Shown here: piece after piece, positions 36,513-44,997 of the stretch | How the letters are laid out: each line of letters begins with the position of its first letter | Position numbering within the stretch: the stretch's first letter is position 1 | Assembly (NCBI RefSeq): GCF_000828475.1 | Contig: NZ_AP014648.1 | Span: forward strand, 2,801,400-2,865,399 | Reading direction: 5' to 3' | Length of the DNA stretch: 64,000 nt | From: Methyloceanibacter caenitepidi | GTDB taxonomy: Bacteria > Pseudomonadota > Alphaproteobacteria > Rhizobiales > Methyloligellaceae | Notes under the pieces: model-generated | Databases searched by the model: none | What the model saw: only the letters and a program-made list of their open reading frames with translations | What the model was told of the DNA's origin: nothing | Program-made: the position numbers and the translations under genes

Positions 36513-37433
36513 GTGACTGAGACTCACCTTCCCAATCTTCTCGGCGATCCCAATGCGACGCTAATTTCCGCGGGCGATACCGAGGCCGAATTCCTCCCCG
36601 GATTCGGAATGATCGGCATTTCGCTGAAGAAAGGTGACACGGAAGCCTTGCGCCGGGTCGACAATCTCATTGTCGCCGCGGCCGCCAACCGCACCGTGGG
36701 CATCCCGCTCTTGTTTCCGTTCGCGAACCGTCTCGCCGACTTCCAATACGAGGTCGCGGGGCGCGGCGTGACGCTGCCGCCGCGTTCGCTTGTGTTGCGC
36801 TATGACGAGAACGGACTTCCCATGCACGGGCTGATGTGGCCGCACCTGACGTGGGACATCGCCGATGTCTCGGATTCGGCTTTGTCGGCACGGCTCGACT
36901 GGTCCCATCCGCAAGGCCTCGCCATGTTTCCCTATCCTTGCCGGTTGACACTGACTGCCGCCGTCGAACCGGGCAGCTTGACGATCAAGACCGCGTTGAC
37001 GGCGACAGGCGATATCGACGTTCCGGTGAGTTTCGGCTTTCATCCCTATTTTGGCTTCGAGGAAGATCGTGCGGATTGGCGCGTGCATCTCCCACCAATG
37101 CGCCACCTCACGCTGGACGCCCGCCAAATCCCGACCGGCGCGTCGGAACCCTATCCAGGGCTGGATGCGTTGCTGGGCACGCGGAGCTTCGACGACGGTT
37201 TCGCGCTGATCGAGCCAGAAGCGACGCTCTCGATCGCTTATGGCGACCACCAGATATCCGTGGACCTGCTCGACGGCTACACGCACACGCAGGTCTACGC
37301 ACCGCACGACGAGAACTACCTCGCCTTCGAGCCTATGACGGCGCCGGCGAATGCGCTCATCAGCGGAGACGGTCTGCGCCTTGTCTCTCCCGGCGATACT
37401 TTCAGCGCGACATTCCGCATCCGCGTCGACTAG
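36513..37433 (+). CDS. Aldose 1-epimerase family protein
   Basis: The 306-residue protein has a galactose-mutarotase-like beta-sandwich pattern: NRTVGIPLLFPFANRL, the His of PMHGLMW, SFGFHPYFGF with the second catalytic His, and a late Glu in YLAFEPMT. It would interconvert the alpha and beta anomers of a hexose or a hexose-6-phosphate. The start is GTG at 36513 with a strong GAAGGAGA site 8 bases before it. It is 41 bases after the phzF-like gene and may be the last gene of the agu transcript; the next gene is convergent. Confidence 0.88.
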   Translation: MTETHLPNLLGDPNATLISAGDTEAEFLPGFGMIGISLKKGDTEALRRVDNLIVAAAANRTVGIPLLFPFANRLADFQYEVAGRGVTLPPRSLVLRYDENGLPMHGLMWPHLTWDIADVSDSALSARLDWSHPQGLAMFPYPCRLTLTAAVEPGSLTIKTALTATGDIDVPVSFGFHPYFGFEEDRADWRVHLPPMRHLTLDARQIPTGASEPYPGLDALLGTRSFDDGFALIEPEATLSIAYGDHQISVDLLDGYTHTQVYAPHDENYLAFEPMTAPANALISGDGLRLVSPGDTFSATFRIRVD

Positions 37434-37476
37434 AGGGTCTCAATGGCCTCTATCGTGTATGTCGCCGGCTAGATGC

Positions 37477-37881
37477 CTACGCGCCCGCGCCCGACTTCAG
37501 ATAGGTCTCGTCGACCCGCTCGCGCGTGCTCGACAGACCAATCCAGATATCGACCTGATCCTGTTCGAAGCCCGTTTCGCGGCGCGCGCCAACCTGCAGC
37601 AAGGGCCGGCGGATAAGCCGTGGATCCTCGATCATCAAGGCGAGCGCTTTGCTAGCGGCGATCGAGTGGGGGTCGATCTCCCCCGATTTGATTCGCGCCG
37701 CCGACGGGTTGAACCAAGCGCTGACCGGGCGCGTCCCGAAAAAAGCCCGCAACATTTCGGGCGTCCAAGCCTCGCTCAGGAGGTTGCGCACGTCCACTTC
37801 GTGGCCGGAGGCCATCAGCAGCGCCTTCTGCCGCGCATTTCCGCCGCAACCGGGCTTCTCATAGAAGATTATTCTCGCCAT
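37477..37881 (-). CDS. ArsC/Spx-like protein of the nitrogenase-associated family
   Basis: The 134-residue protein has a thioredoxin-like ArsC pattern: IIFYEKPGCGGNARQK with Cys12 in the active-site loop, a middle VDVRNLLSEAWTPEMLRAFFG segment, and RLIRRPLLQVG near the C-terminal third. The loop PGCGGNARQK is the one I associate with the so-called nitrogenase-associated proteins (TIGR01616-like) found near nif genes. No nif gene is in the window, so a nitrogen-fixation role should not be assumed. The ATG at 37881 fits the family start better than the 16-residue extension to 37929. It is convergent with the aldose epimerase. Confidence 0.8.
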   Translation of the reverse strand: MARIIFYEKPGCGGNARQKALLMASGHEVDVRNLLSEAWTPEMLRAFFGTRPVSAWFNPSAARIKSGEIDPHSIAASKALALMIEDPRLIRRPLLQVGARRETGFEQDQVDIWIGLSSTRERVDETYLKSGAGA

Positions 37882-38102
37882 TCGTCCTGACGTCCTTCTC
37901 GCTAAAAGAGTTTCCGCCCTGGGGCGCAAGGTTTGCGCCAGCGGAAAATCTCACCAACATTTCAGAGGCTTGTGGGACCGCCACAGCATGCCTGCGACAT
38001 GGATTGTCGGGGATACGACACACGTCGTGGCCAATTTTTCTGGAATAACGGCCCCCGCCTGCCCTAAGTCCTAGGGCTCACGAGTACAAATTGGAGCATA
38101 GC

Positions 38103-39269
38103 ATGAATCGGCAGGAGCCGCTGGTCTTTATCATCGCGGGCGAACCCTCCGGCGACAATCTCGCCGGGCGGCTGATCGCCGCTCTGAGGGAGATGACCGG
38201 CGGCCGCGTCCAGATTGCCGGAATCGGCGGACCGCAAAGTGAGGCGCAAGGGCTGAAAAGCCTGTTTCCGATGCGCGAACTGGCCCTGATCGGCATCGCC
38301 GAAGTCGTCCCCCATCTCCCGCGCCTCTTGCGTCGGATGAACGAGACCGCCGCGACGATCCGCGAGATGAAGCCCGACATCGTGGTCACCGTCGACGCGC
38401 CGAGCTTTACCTTGCGTGTCGCAAATAAGCTGCGCGGGTCGGGCATCCCGATCGTGCACTACGTGGCGCCTCAGGCTTGGGCCTGGCGCGCCGGCCGCGC
38501 CAAGACGCTCGGTAAGCGCGTGAACCATCTCATGGCGTTGCTGCCCTTCGAGGTGCCGTTCTTCGCCGAACATGGCCTGCCGACCAGCTATGTCGGACAT
38601 CCCGCGATCGAATCCGCAATGGCTGGAGACGGCAAGGCCTTCCGCAAGGCGCATGGCATCGACGAGGCGGCAACCCTCCTATGCGTGGTGCCGGGGAGCC
38701 GGAACAGCGAAGTCGGACGCATGCTGCCGGTCTTCGCCGAAGCGGTGGCGCTCCTGGCGGACCGCTATCCGGATCTTCACATCGTGATCCCAGTCGCGCC
38801 GAACGTGGCCGAACAAGTCCAAGAGCGGACGAAGGGCTGGCCTTTGCCCGTGCTGCACGTCACGGACCCGGCGGAACGGTTTCATGCCTTTGCCGCGAGC
38901 GATGTCGCCATGGCGAAGTCCGGCACGGTGACGTTGGAGCTTGGCCTGGCGCGCGTGCCCATGGCCGTGGCTTACCGCGTGAGCGCCCTCACCGCCTTCA
39001 TCGTCCGCCGCATGCCGATCGCCGTGAAATTCGCCTCGCTCGTGAACCTGCTGGCCGACCGTGAAGTGGTACCCGAACTCATACAGGAAGAGTGCACGGC
39101 CGAAGCCGTGGCGGAAAAGGTCGGGCACCTTCTCGGGTCACCGGAAGCCCGCGCGGCGCAGCAGGCAGGCTTCGCTGAAGTCCTGCACGTTCTCGGCGAC
39201 GCCGATCCGCCGCCGAGCCGGCGCGCGGCCAAGGTCGTGCTCGATCTCATCGAGAAGCGGGAAACCTGA
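38103..39269 (+). CDS. lpxB: Lipid-A-disaccharide synthase
   Basis: LpxB (GT19) joins UDP-2,3-diacylglucosamine and lipid X to make the lipid A disaccharide at the inner membrane. The 388-residue protein has the N-terminal AGEPSGDNLAGRL, GIGGPQSEAQGL, PDIVVTVDAPSFTLRVA, VAPQAWAWRAGRAK, YVGHPAIES and VPGSRNSEVGRMLP motifs in family order. The ATG at 38103 follows GGAG by 8 bases. No lpxD-fabZ-lpxA genes precede it here, but an oxidoreductase converges on it after 12 bases. Confidence 0.96.
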   Translation: MNRQEPLVFIIAGEPSGDNLAGRLIAALREMTGGRVQIAGIGGPQSEAQGLKSLFPMRELALIGIAEVVPHLPRLLRRMNETAATIREMKPDIVVTVDAPSFTLRVANKLRGSGIPIVHYVAPQAWAWRAGRAKTLGKRVNHLMALLPFEVPFFAEHGLPTSYVGHPAIESAMAGDGKAFRKAHGIDEAATLLCVVPGSRNSEVGRMLPVFAEAVALLADRYPDLHIVIPVAPNVAEQVQERTKGWPLPVLHVTDPAERFHAFAASDVAMAKSGTVTLELGLARVPMAVAYRVSALTAFIVRRMPIAVKFASLVNLLADREVVPELIQEECTAEAVAEKVGHLLGSPEARAAQQAGFAEVLHVLGDADPPPSRRAAKVVLDLIEKRET

Positions 39270-39281
39270 ACGGTTGAGCCT

Positions 39282-40283
39282 CTAGGTCTTCGCCGTGACT
39301 GTGACAGGCGAGCCCGGCGTGAGCCAGGCCTGCACCTTCTTGAGTTGCGCATCGATGCTCTGGTTGATCATGACGGCGACGCGCAACGCCTCCGACCCCG
39401 CGTAGCCGTCCACAAACGGCTTCTTGCCGGTTTTGACGCAGTCCAGGAACGAGGCGATCTCGTTGCCGAGGCTGTCCTCCTGCGGAATGTCGACCGTGTC
39501 GGTGGCGATGGCCGCTAGCCCTTCGGTCATCGGATCGCCGCGCAGGCTGTAGCCGAAGATCTTCCGCTCACCCAGATCGCAGTTGAGGTACTGGCTGTGC
39601 GAGAAGACGCGCAAGCGGCGCTCGGTCTTGTAGCTGATCCGGCTCGTGGTGACATTCGCCACGCAACCGGATTCGAAATTGATGCGCGCATTGGCGATGT
39701 CGACCTTGCGGCCCATCACGCCGGTGCCGACCGCATCGACGCTTGAGACGGGCGAGCCGACGAGACCGATGATCATGTCGATGTCGTGGATCATCAGGTC
39801 GAGGATCACGTCCACATCCACACCGCGCGCCTTCCAGGGCGCGATTCGGTAGCTCTCCAGATAAAGCGGGCGATCGATCTTCTCCGAGATCACCCGGTAG
39901 GCGGCGGAGTAGCGTTCGATATGGCCGACCTGCAGCACGGTACCGCGCTCCTCGGCCAGCTTCGTCAGGACCTGCGCCTGCTCGACCGTCTCGGTGATCG
40001 GCTTCTCGACATTGACGTGAAGCCCTGCATCGATCAGGTCCCGCGCCACATCGAAATGGAACGGAGTCGGCACGGCCACGCTCACCGCATCGACCTTGTC
40101 GTAGATCTCGCGATGATCCGTCACCGCCTCCGCGCCGAATTCCTCGGCCATCGCCTTGGCCCGCTCGGGATTGGCATCGACGACGGCAACCAGCTTCGCA
40201 TCGGGGTTCTTCGTGTAATGATTTGCGTGGAACCGTCCAAAATACCCGGTGCCCACGACCGCCGTCCGAATCTGATCCGCCAT
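39282..40283 (-). CDS. Gfo/Idh/MocA oxidoreductase, possible UDP-GlcNAc 3-dehydrogenase
   Basis: The 333-residue protein has an N-terminal Rossmann fold (AVVGTGYFGRFHANHY), the EKP motif in HVNVEKPITETV and the catalytic-region histidines in LDLMIHDIDMIIGL. The family oxidises or epimerises sugars and sugar nucleotides with NAD(P). In several alphaproteobacteria a homologue sits inside the lipid A cluster beside lpxB, and GnnA of this family, with aminotransferase GnnB, makes the 3-amino sugar of 2,3-diaminoglucose lipid A. Adjacency to lpxB supports that reading, but no gnnB is present and the two genes converge, so I leave the symbol empty. The ATG has GAGAGGATTACGGGA upstream. Confidence 0.85.
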   Translation of the reverse strand: MADQIRTAVVGTGYFGRFHANHYTKNPDAKLVAVVDANPERAKAMAEEFGAEAVTDHREIYDKVDAVSVAVPTPFHFDVARDLIDAGLHVNVEKPITETVEQAQVLTKLAEERGTVLQVGHIERYSAAYRVISEKIDRPLYLESYRIAPWKARGVDVDVILDLMIHDIDMIIGLVGSPVSSVDAVGTGVMGRKVDIANARINFESGCVANVTTSRISYKTERRLRVFSHSQYLNCDLGERKIFGYSLRGDPMTEGLAAIATDTVDIPQEDSLGNEIASFLDCVKTGKKPFVDGYAGSEALRVAVMINQSIDAQLKKVQAWLTPGSPVTVTAKT

Positions 40284-40648
40284 TCCCGTAATCCTCTCAA
40301 CGCTGCGCCGCCCGCGCGGGCGGTGTATTGCCCTGCCGGGCCCTGAATGGCCTTGCTCGCCTCTCTTCGCGAGAGTGTTGCTTGTGCAGGGCTTCCTTGC
40401 CCGGCTTTTTGTCGCAAAATTGACCCCATCGCCAGCCCCAAGACCATCCCAAGGCCGAGAATGGCGGGATGGCTTGCGAAATTGGGGCGTGGAAAGATCG
40501 GGCGACTCCGGTTAAGTCCTTGGCGGCGCTTGGCGATAGACGCCGCTCGGCCGCGAGCAACGGCCTGCGCATGGGGGAGAACAGAATGCCGCACCAACCG
40601 ATTTTCGAGGCGCTTGCGCGCCGCGGCTTGCACGGAGGGCTCTAGGCC
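40284..40648. other. Non-coding gap before the NamZ-like gene
   Basis: These 365 bases separate the divergent oxidoreductase and NamZ-like genes and probably carry both promoters. A 24-codon frame (ATG at 40571, TAG at 40643-40645) ends three bases before the NamZ-like ATG, but nothing marks it as a real leader peptide. No RNA or repeat was recognised. Confidence 0.35.
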
Positions 40649-41806
40649 ATGCTGCTCGGTTCCGAACGCCTACTGTCCTCAGACCGGCTCAACGGGCTCA
40701 AGGTCGGCATTCTGGCAAACCCCGCCTCCGTCGATCACGACTACCGCCATATCGTCGATCAGCTCGCCGCGTCCGAGGCGTTCGAGCTCGCGGCGATTTT
40801 CGGTCCTCAGCACGGCTTCAACTCCGACCTGCAGGACAACATGATCGAAACGCCGCACGCGACCGACCCCAAGCGAGGGGTCCCGATCTTTTCGCTGTAC
40901 AGCGAGACCCGCGAGCCGACCGAGGACATGCTCGATCTCATCGACGTGCTCGTGATCGACCTGCAGGACGTGGGCGCGCGCATCTACACCTTCATCTACA
41001 CGATGGCGAACTGCCTGCGCGCCGCCGCCAAGACGGGAACGCCCGTGATCGTGTGCGATCGCCCCAATCCGATCGGAGGCGTTGCGGTGGCCGGCCCCAT
41101 GCTGGAGCCGGGCTATGAATCGTTTGTCGGCCAGTTTCCCATTCCCATGCGCCACGGCATGACCGTGGCCGAGCTCGCCAACCTGTTCAACGAGCATTTC
41201 GAGATCGGCGCGCCGCTCGAGACCGTCACCATGGAAGGCTGGACCCGGACCGACTATTTCGATGACACCGATGTGCCGTGGATCATGCCCTCTCCCAACA
41301 TGCCGACGCTTACGACGGCGATCGTCTATCCCGGTACGGTGCTGTTCGAGGGCACGATGGTTTCGGAAGGGCGCGGGACCACCCGGCCCTTCGAGCTGAT
41401 TGGCGCACCCTACCTCGATGCCGAGGCACTGGCGGCACGTATGAACGCCCACAATCTGAGCGGCGTCTATTTCCGTCCCGTCGTGTTCGAACCCACGTTC
41501 CAGAAACACGCCAAGACGCCCTGCGGCGGCTGTCAGCTACACGTCACCGAGCGCGAAGCCTTCGAGCCTGTAATCGCGGGCGCCGCGCTGATCCGTGAAT
41601 GCTACGGGCTGGCGCCGGAACGGTTCGCGTGGCGCGAAGGGCCTTACGAGTACGAACACGACAAGATGCCGATCGATATTCTGGCCGGTTCGCCGGAACT
41701 CCGCGAACAGGTCGAAGCGCAAGCCGCGGTCACGGACATCGCGGAGAGCTGGACGGCAGGCGTCGCGGAATTCTCGGCGCTGCGACTTCCCTATCTGCTG
41801 TACTGA
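40649..41806 (+). CDS. DUF1343 / NamZ-family exo-beta-N-acetylmuramidase-like protein
   Basis: The 385-residue protein matches the DUF1343 pattern: GLKVGILANPASVD, the metal- or substrate-region FGPQHGF, VPIFSLYS, DVLVIDLQDVGARIYTFIYTM, CDRPNPIGG, FPIPMRHGMTVAELA, WIMPSPNMPT and GRGTTRPFELIGAPY. The characterised member, NamZ (YbbC) of Bacillus subtilis, removes N-acetylmuramic acid from the non-reducing end of peptidoglycan fragments. Unlike that secreted enzyme, this protein has no signal peptide, so it would act in the cytosol. No murQ or transporter of muropeptide recycling is nearby. The ATG has CGGAGGG 10 bases upstream. Confidence 0.9.
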   Translation: MLLGSERLLSSDRLNGLKVGILANPASVDHDYRHIVDQLAASEAFELAAIFGPQHGFNSDLQDNMIETPHATDPKRGVPIFSLYSETREPTEDMLDLIDVLVIDLQDVGARIYTFIYTMANCLRAAAKTGTPVIVCDRPNPIGGVAVAGPMLEPGYESFVGQFPIPMRHGMTVAELANLFNEHFEIGAPLETVTMEGWTRTDYFDDTDVPWIMPSPNMPTLTTAIVYPGTVLFEGTMVSEGRGTTRPFELIGAPYLDAEALAARMNAHNLSGVYFRPVVFEPTFQKHAKTPCGGCQLHVTEREAFEPVIAGAALIRECYGLAPERFAWREGPYEYEHDKMPIDILAGSPELREQVEAQAAVTDIAESWTAGVAEFSALRLPYLLY

Positions 41807-41814
41807 AGCCGGTT

Positions 41815-42549
41815 CTAGTGAACGGCGCGCAAGCTCTGCTGTGGTTCCCACATGGACATCATCGGGCAGCCTAGCGTCTGCTCGAATGCTTTGACGAGAT
41901 CGTCCTCGCCGTGGACGTTCAGATAGGTCCCGCCCGTCTCCTCGGCGAGACACTTGGCGTCAAGATAACTCTGCGCGCCGAGCCATGAGTCGGACTGCAA
42001 CCGAAAACCGATGACGTTGACGGTCAGATTGGGCGCCTCTGCGCCAAATCGCTTGCCCAACTCGCAAGGATGCCCGTCGCAGGTCTCTTGGCCATCCGTC
42101 AGGACGACAATCACGCCGGGCTTGGCGCGGTAGTCCAGCACCTCGGCGGCCTGTTCGATCGCCTGCGTCAGCGGCGTCTTGCCCGCCGGACGGAGGGCGT
42201 CGACGACGCGCATGATCGGCGCCGCTGCCTGGGGCGTCGGCCGGAGGTCGAGCGACACGTTGCATTGATTGTAAGCGCCCGCACCGTAGGTCACTAAACC
42301 GATCTTCCGGTTCAGCTGCGCCCTAGGCAAGACGCGCCGCAACGCTTTACGCACTTCGTCGATGCGCAACTGCACCACCGTCGAAAACGGATCCAGATTC
42401 CCGGACATGGATCCGGACGCATCGAAGACGATCATCGCGTCCTCGGTACAGGGCGACGGAGGCTCGGCCGTAAGGGCCGGTATCGTCGCGGCCAGGACGC
42501 CCGACAGCGCGAGCACGGCGCACGCGAGAAATTTGGAAAGGCGCTTCAT
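41815..42549 (-). CDS. Secreted von Willebrand factor A protein (copy 1)
   Basis: The 244-residue protein has a signal peptide (1-28, ending LTAE) and one vWA domain. The MIDAS metal site is DASGSMSG (residues about 44-51), followed by IGLVTYG, a Thr in AGKTPLTQAIEQ and VVLTDGQETCDG. Four Cys positions (CTEDAM, QCNV, ETC..PC) and a final LGCPMM are shared with the two genes upstream, so extracytoplasmic disulfides are likely. The role is probably protein or matrix binding through Mg2+; no partner gene is apparent. It is the last of three tandem paralogues and converges with the NamZ-like gene. Confidence 0.88.
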   Translation of the reverse strand: MKRLSKFLACAVLALSGVLAATIPALTAEPPSPCTEDAMIVFDASGSMSGNLDPFSTVVQLRIDEVRKALRRVLPRAQLNRKIGLVTYGAGAYNQCNVSLDLRPTPQAAAPIMRVVDALRPAGKTPLTQAIEQAAEVLDYRAKPGVIVVLTDGQETCDGHPCELGKRFGAEAPNLTVNVIGFRLQSDSWLGAQSYLDAKCLAEETGGTYLNVHGEDDLVKAFEQTLGCPMMSMWEPQQSLRAVH

Positions 42550-42610
42550 GCGACGCTCACATCCATTCGCAAGGTAGATCCGTGACAGGTCCTTTATCGC
42601 CGATCTTGCC

Positions 42611-43360
42611 CTAGCGGTGCAAACGCAGGCTCGCGGAGGCGTGCTGCTCCAGCTCCGACGGATCCACGGCCGACATCATGGGGCAGCCGAGGGTCTTTTC
42701 GAAAGCCTTGACAAGTTCCTCTTGGCTGTTCGTGGCGATATAGAGCCCGCTCGTCTCCTTCGCCAAGCATTGCACGTCGAGCGCGCTCTGCGCCGCCGTC
42801 CAGAAGGCTGTCATGCGGAATCCGATCACGTGCACCGTCAACCGCGCGCCCTCTTTCTTGAGCTTCTTGCCAAGCTCGCAGGGCGCGCCGCCGCAGGTCT
42901 CCTCGCCATCGGTCAGGACCACGATGATGCCCGGCTGAGCCTTGTAGTCGAGCACCTCGGCCGCTTGCTCCACCGCCTCCGTCATGGGCGTCTTACCCGA
43001 CGGGTTCAGCCCATCGACCGCGTGCAGAATAGGCTCCGCCGCGTCGGCCATCGGCTTTAGGTCCAGATTGACGTTGCATTGCTGATATGGACCCGGACCG
43101 TAGGTGATGAGCCCGATCTTGCGGAAATGAGTCACGCGGGGAAGCGCCTGAGCCAGGGCTTTGCGCACCTCGTCGATCCGCCGGATCTTCGCGCCGATGC
43201 CCTCGGCGAGGCTGCCTGCCATCGAACCCGACGCATCAAAGACGATCATGGCGTCCTCGGTGCAAGGCACCACCTCGTCGGCGGCACGCCCCGCAGCCGG
43301 CAGCGCGCAAACCGCCAGCAGCGCAAGACAGCATCGCCCGATCAAACCCATCCCAGTCAT
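42611..43360 (-). CDS. Secreted von Willebrand factor A protein (copy 2)
   Basis: The 249-residue paralogue has a signal peptide ending in GRAA, CTEDAMIVFDASGSMAG with the MIDAS Asp-x-Ser-x-Ser, FRKIGLITYGPGPYQQCNV, GKTPMTEAVEQAAEVLDY, VVLTDGEETCGGAPCELGKKL and a C-terminal EKTLGCPMMS. By eye it is most like copy 3, including the GPGPY-QQC segment. The tail after the last cysteine differs among the copies. It lies between the other two with about 40-60 bases on either side and no promoter-like break, so the three are probably one transcript. Confidence 0.88.
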   Translation of the reverse strand: MTGMGLIGRCCLALLAVCALPAAGRAADEVVPCTEDAMIVFDASGSMAGSLAEGIGAKIRRIDEVRKALAQALPRVTHFRKIGLITYGPGPYQQCNVNLDLKPMADAAEPILHAVDGLNPSGKTPMTEAVEQAAEVLDYKAQPGIIVVLTDGEETCGGAPCELGKKLKKEGARLTVHVIGFRMTAFWTAAQSALDVQCLAKETSGLYIATNSQEELVKAFEKTLGCPMMSAVDPSELEQHASASLRLHR

Positions 43361-43399
43361 GAGATCCCCTCGCCCAGAAACGCTCGATCCCGTGGCGGA

Positions 43400-44161
43400 C
43401 TATGGACCGCCGACGGACCCGGAAGACTTATCGGCCAAAAAGCGGCGCGAGTCCAAGTCCGACATGATGGGACAGCCGAGCGTTTGCTGGAAGGCTTTGA
43501 CGAGATCTTCCTCGTTCTGCGCAGAGATGTAGAGACCACCCGTCTCCTTCGCGAGGCATTTTACGTCCAATACGCTTGCCTCGCCGGTCCAGGTGAAGTT
43601 CTTCATTTGAAAGCCGATGACGTGCACGGTCAGATTGCTGCTCGTCGCCGTGAGTTTCTTTCCCAAAGCGCAAGGGTCACCGTTACAGGTCTCCTCGCCA
43701 TCCGTGAGCAGCACGACGACGCCGGGCTTCCGCCGATGATCGAGGACGTTCGCCGCCTGCTCCACCGCTTCGGTCAACGGGGTCTTGCCGGCCGGGTTCA
43801 GCCCTGACACCACCGTCATGATGGGCTCGGCAGCATCGGCGATCGGCTTCAGGTCGAGGTGGACATTGCACTGCCGGTACGGCCCCGGACCGTAGGTGAT
43901 CAGCCCCACTTTGCGATATTGGGTGATGCTCGGCAGAACGCGCGAGAGCGCGCGGCGCACTTCGAAGATCCGCGGCTTCTCCGTCATGATGCCCTGACCG
44001 AGATTCCCCGCCATCGAGCCCGAGGCGTCGAAGACGATCATCGCATCTTCCGTGCACGGTGTTTTTTGGTCCTGCGCTCTGACGGTAGACGCTGGCGCGG
44101 CAATCAGAACCCAAAGAAGGAGGCTTGCGAGGAAGGTTCGACGCTGCAACTGCACTCTCAC
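43400..44161 (-). CDS. Secreted von Willebrand factor A protein (copy 3)
   Basis: The 253-residue paralogue is the first gene in transcription order. It starts with GTG at 44161 behind a strong GAGGAGGGT site and has a signal peptide ending in VRAQ. The vWA domain has CTEDAMIVFDASGSMAG, GLITYGPGPYRQCNV, AGKTPLTEAVEQAANVLDH, VVLLTDGEETCNGDPCALGKKL and QTLGCPIMSDL. It shares the conserved MIDAS and cysteine pattern with copies 1 and 2. A DUF308 membrane protein gene lies 72 bases upstream on the same strand. Confidence 0.88.
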   Translation of the reverse strand: MRVQLQRRTFLASLLLWVLIAAPASTVRAQDQKTPCTEDAMIVFDASGSMAGNLGQGIMTEKPRIFEVRRALSRVLPSITQYRKVGLITYGPGPYRQCNVHLDLKPIADAAEPIMTVVSGLNPAGKTPLTEAVEQAANVLDHRRKPGVVVLLTDGEETCNGDPCALGKKLTATSSNLTVHVIGFQMKNFTWTGEASVLDVKCLAKETGGLYISAQNEEDLVKAFQQTLGCPIMSDLDSRRFLADKSSGSVGGP

Positions 44162-44233
44162 ACCCTCCTCCCCGCAAGAAACGCTCCGTTCCGCCTGATG
44201 GCGACCGCGAAGGCGGTCCTTTCGGAAGACGGA

Positions 44234-44767
44234 CTATTCGCGGATATTGAAGGCGTATACGATCAGGATCACGCCTTGGATCAGTAGAAGCGCTCCGAAA
44301 ACGATCGGCACGGCCACGGCCGCGGGAATTGGCGCACCGAGCAGAATGACGCCAATGATCAAGTTTACCACGCCGAATATGAAGGAACCGATCCCGCCGC
44401 CGGTGAAGGACCCGATGATCCCGATGACACCGATCACGACGCCCAAGATGCCAAGCCACAGAACGATGGCTGTCGGCAAGATGATCGCGGAGAAGAGCGG
44501 GTGCTTGAGGACGATGATACCGGCCAGAATACCCAAGACGCCGATGATGAGAGACCAGTACCACGGCACGGTGTCGTCCACGAACACGCGCACCAGCTCG
44601 AGCACGCCGACGAACAACCAATACAGGCCGAGGAAAATCACTAACGCGACCAGCGTTTCCGCGGGTCTTGTAATCAGCAAGAACCCAAACAGGATCGACG
44701 CGATCCCTTCGAGCAAGAACACCCACCAGATATCGGACTGACTCTTTGAGGCGGTCATACCAGCCAT
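44234..44767 (-). CDS. HdeD-like (DUF308) membrane protein
   Basis: The 177-residue protein has six hydrophobic helices in three pairs, as in the DUF308/HdeD family, with LEGIASILFGFLLITRP and IGVLGILAGIIVLKHPL repeats of the family's internal pattern. HdeD contributes to acid resistance at high cell density in E. coli; a general envelope-stress role is an inference here. The ATG at 44767 has a very good GGGAGG site, and a perfect GC hairpin lies in the leader. The vWA genes follow on the same strand, 72 bases away, and could be co-transcribed. Confidence 0.85.
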   Translation of the reverse strand: MAGMTASKSQSDIWWVFLLEGIASILFGFLLITRPAETLVALVIFLGLYWLFVGVLELVRVFVDDTVPWYWSLIIGVLGILAGIIVLKHPLFSAIILPTAIVLWLGILGVVIGVIGIIGSFTGGGIGSFIFGVVNLIIGVILLGAPIPAAVAVPIVFGALLLIQGVILIVYAFNIRE

Positions 44768-44797
44768 CTTTGTTTCCTCCCTGAAGACATCTTGTTG

Positions 44798-44835
44798 CCG
44801 CGGGCCCCCGCCCGCGGAAAGTGCTTAGAATTATA
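44798..44835 (-). promoter_or_regulatory. -10-like element and leader hairpin of the DUF308 gene
   Basis: On the minus strand a TATAAT hexamer (44830-44835) precedes a perfect 8-base-pair inverted repeat, CCGCGGGC and GCCCGCGG with a 4-base loop (44798-44817), about 30 bases upstream of the DUF308 start. The hairpin would lie in the 5' leader of the mRNA. I see no good -35 at 17 bases, so the promoter call is tentative. Confidence 0.45.
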
Positions 44836-44997
44836 GCAACTCTGCCGCGTCGACGCCGGACGATAAGTGAATCCCTTTGAATTCCACCACCTTATTAGCC
44901 ACCCGCACCGGGTGGTGAAGGCTGGTATGTTCCACTATCTAAAAGAAGTGATTCTCTAGGGGCCGCCTTCGACCGCGGCCAGGCTCGGGAGTACCTT

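Noticed and set aside
40571..40645. 24-codon leader peptide before the NamZ-like gene
   Set aside because: No run of control codons, hairpin or conservation evidence; it may be chance.
44885..44917. Molybdenum-cofactor riboswitch upstream of fdhD
   Set aside because: Only a short CCACCC/GGGTGG hairpin is visible; the multi-stem consensus of that RNA is not.
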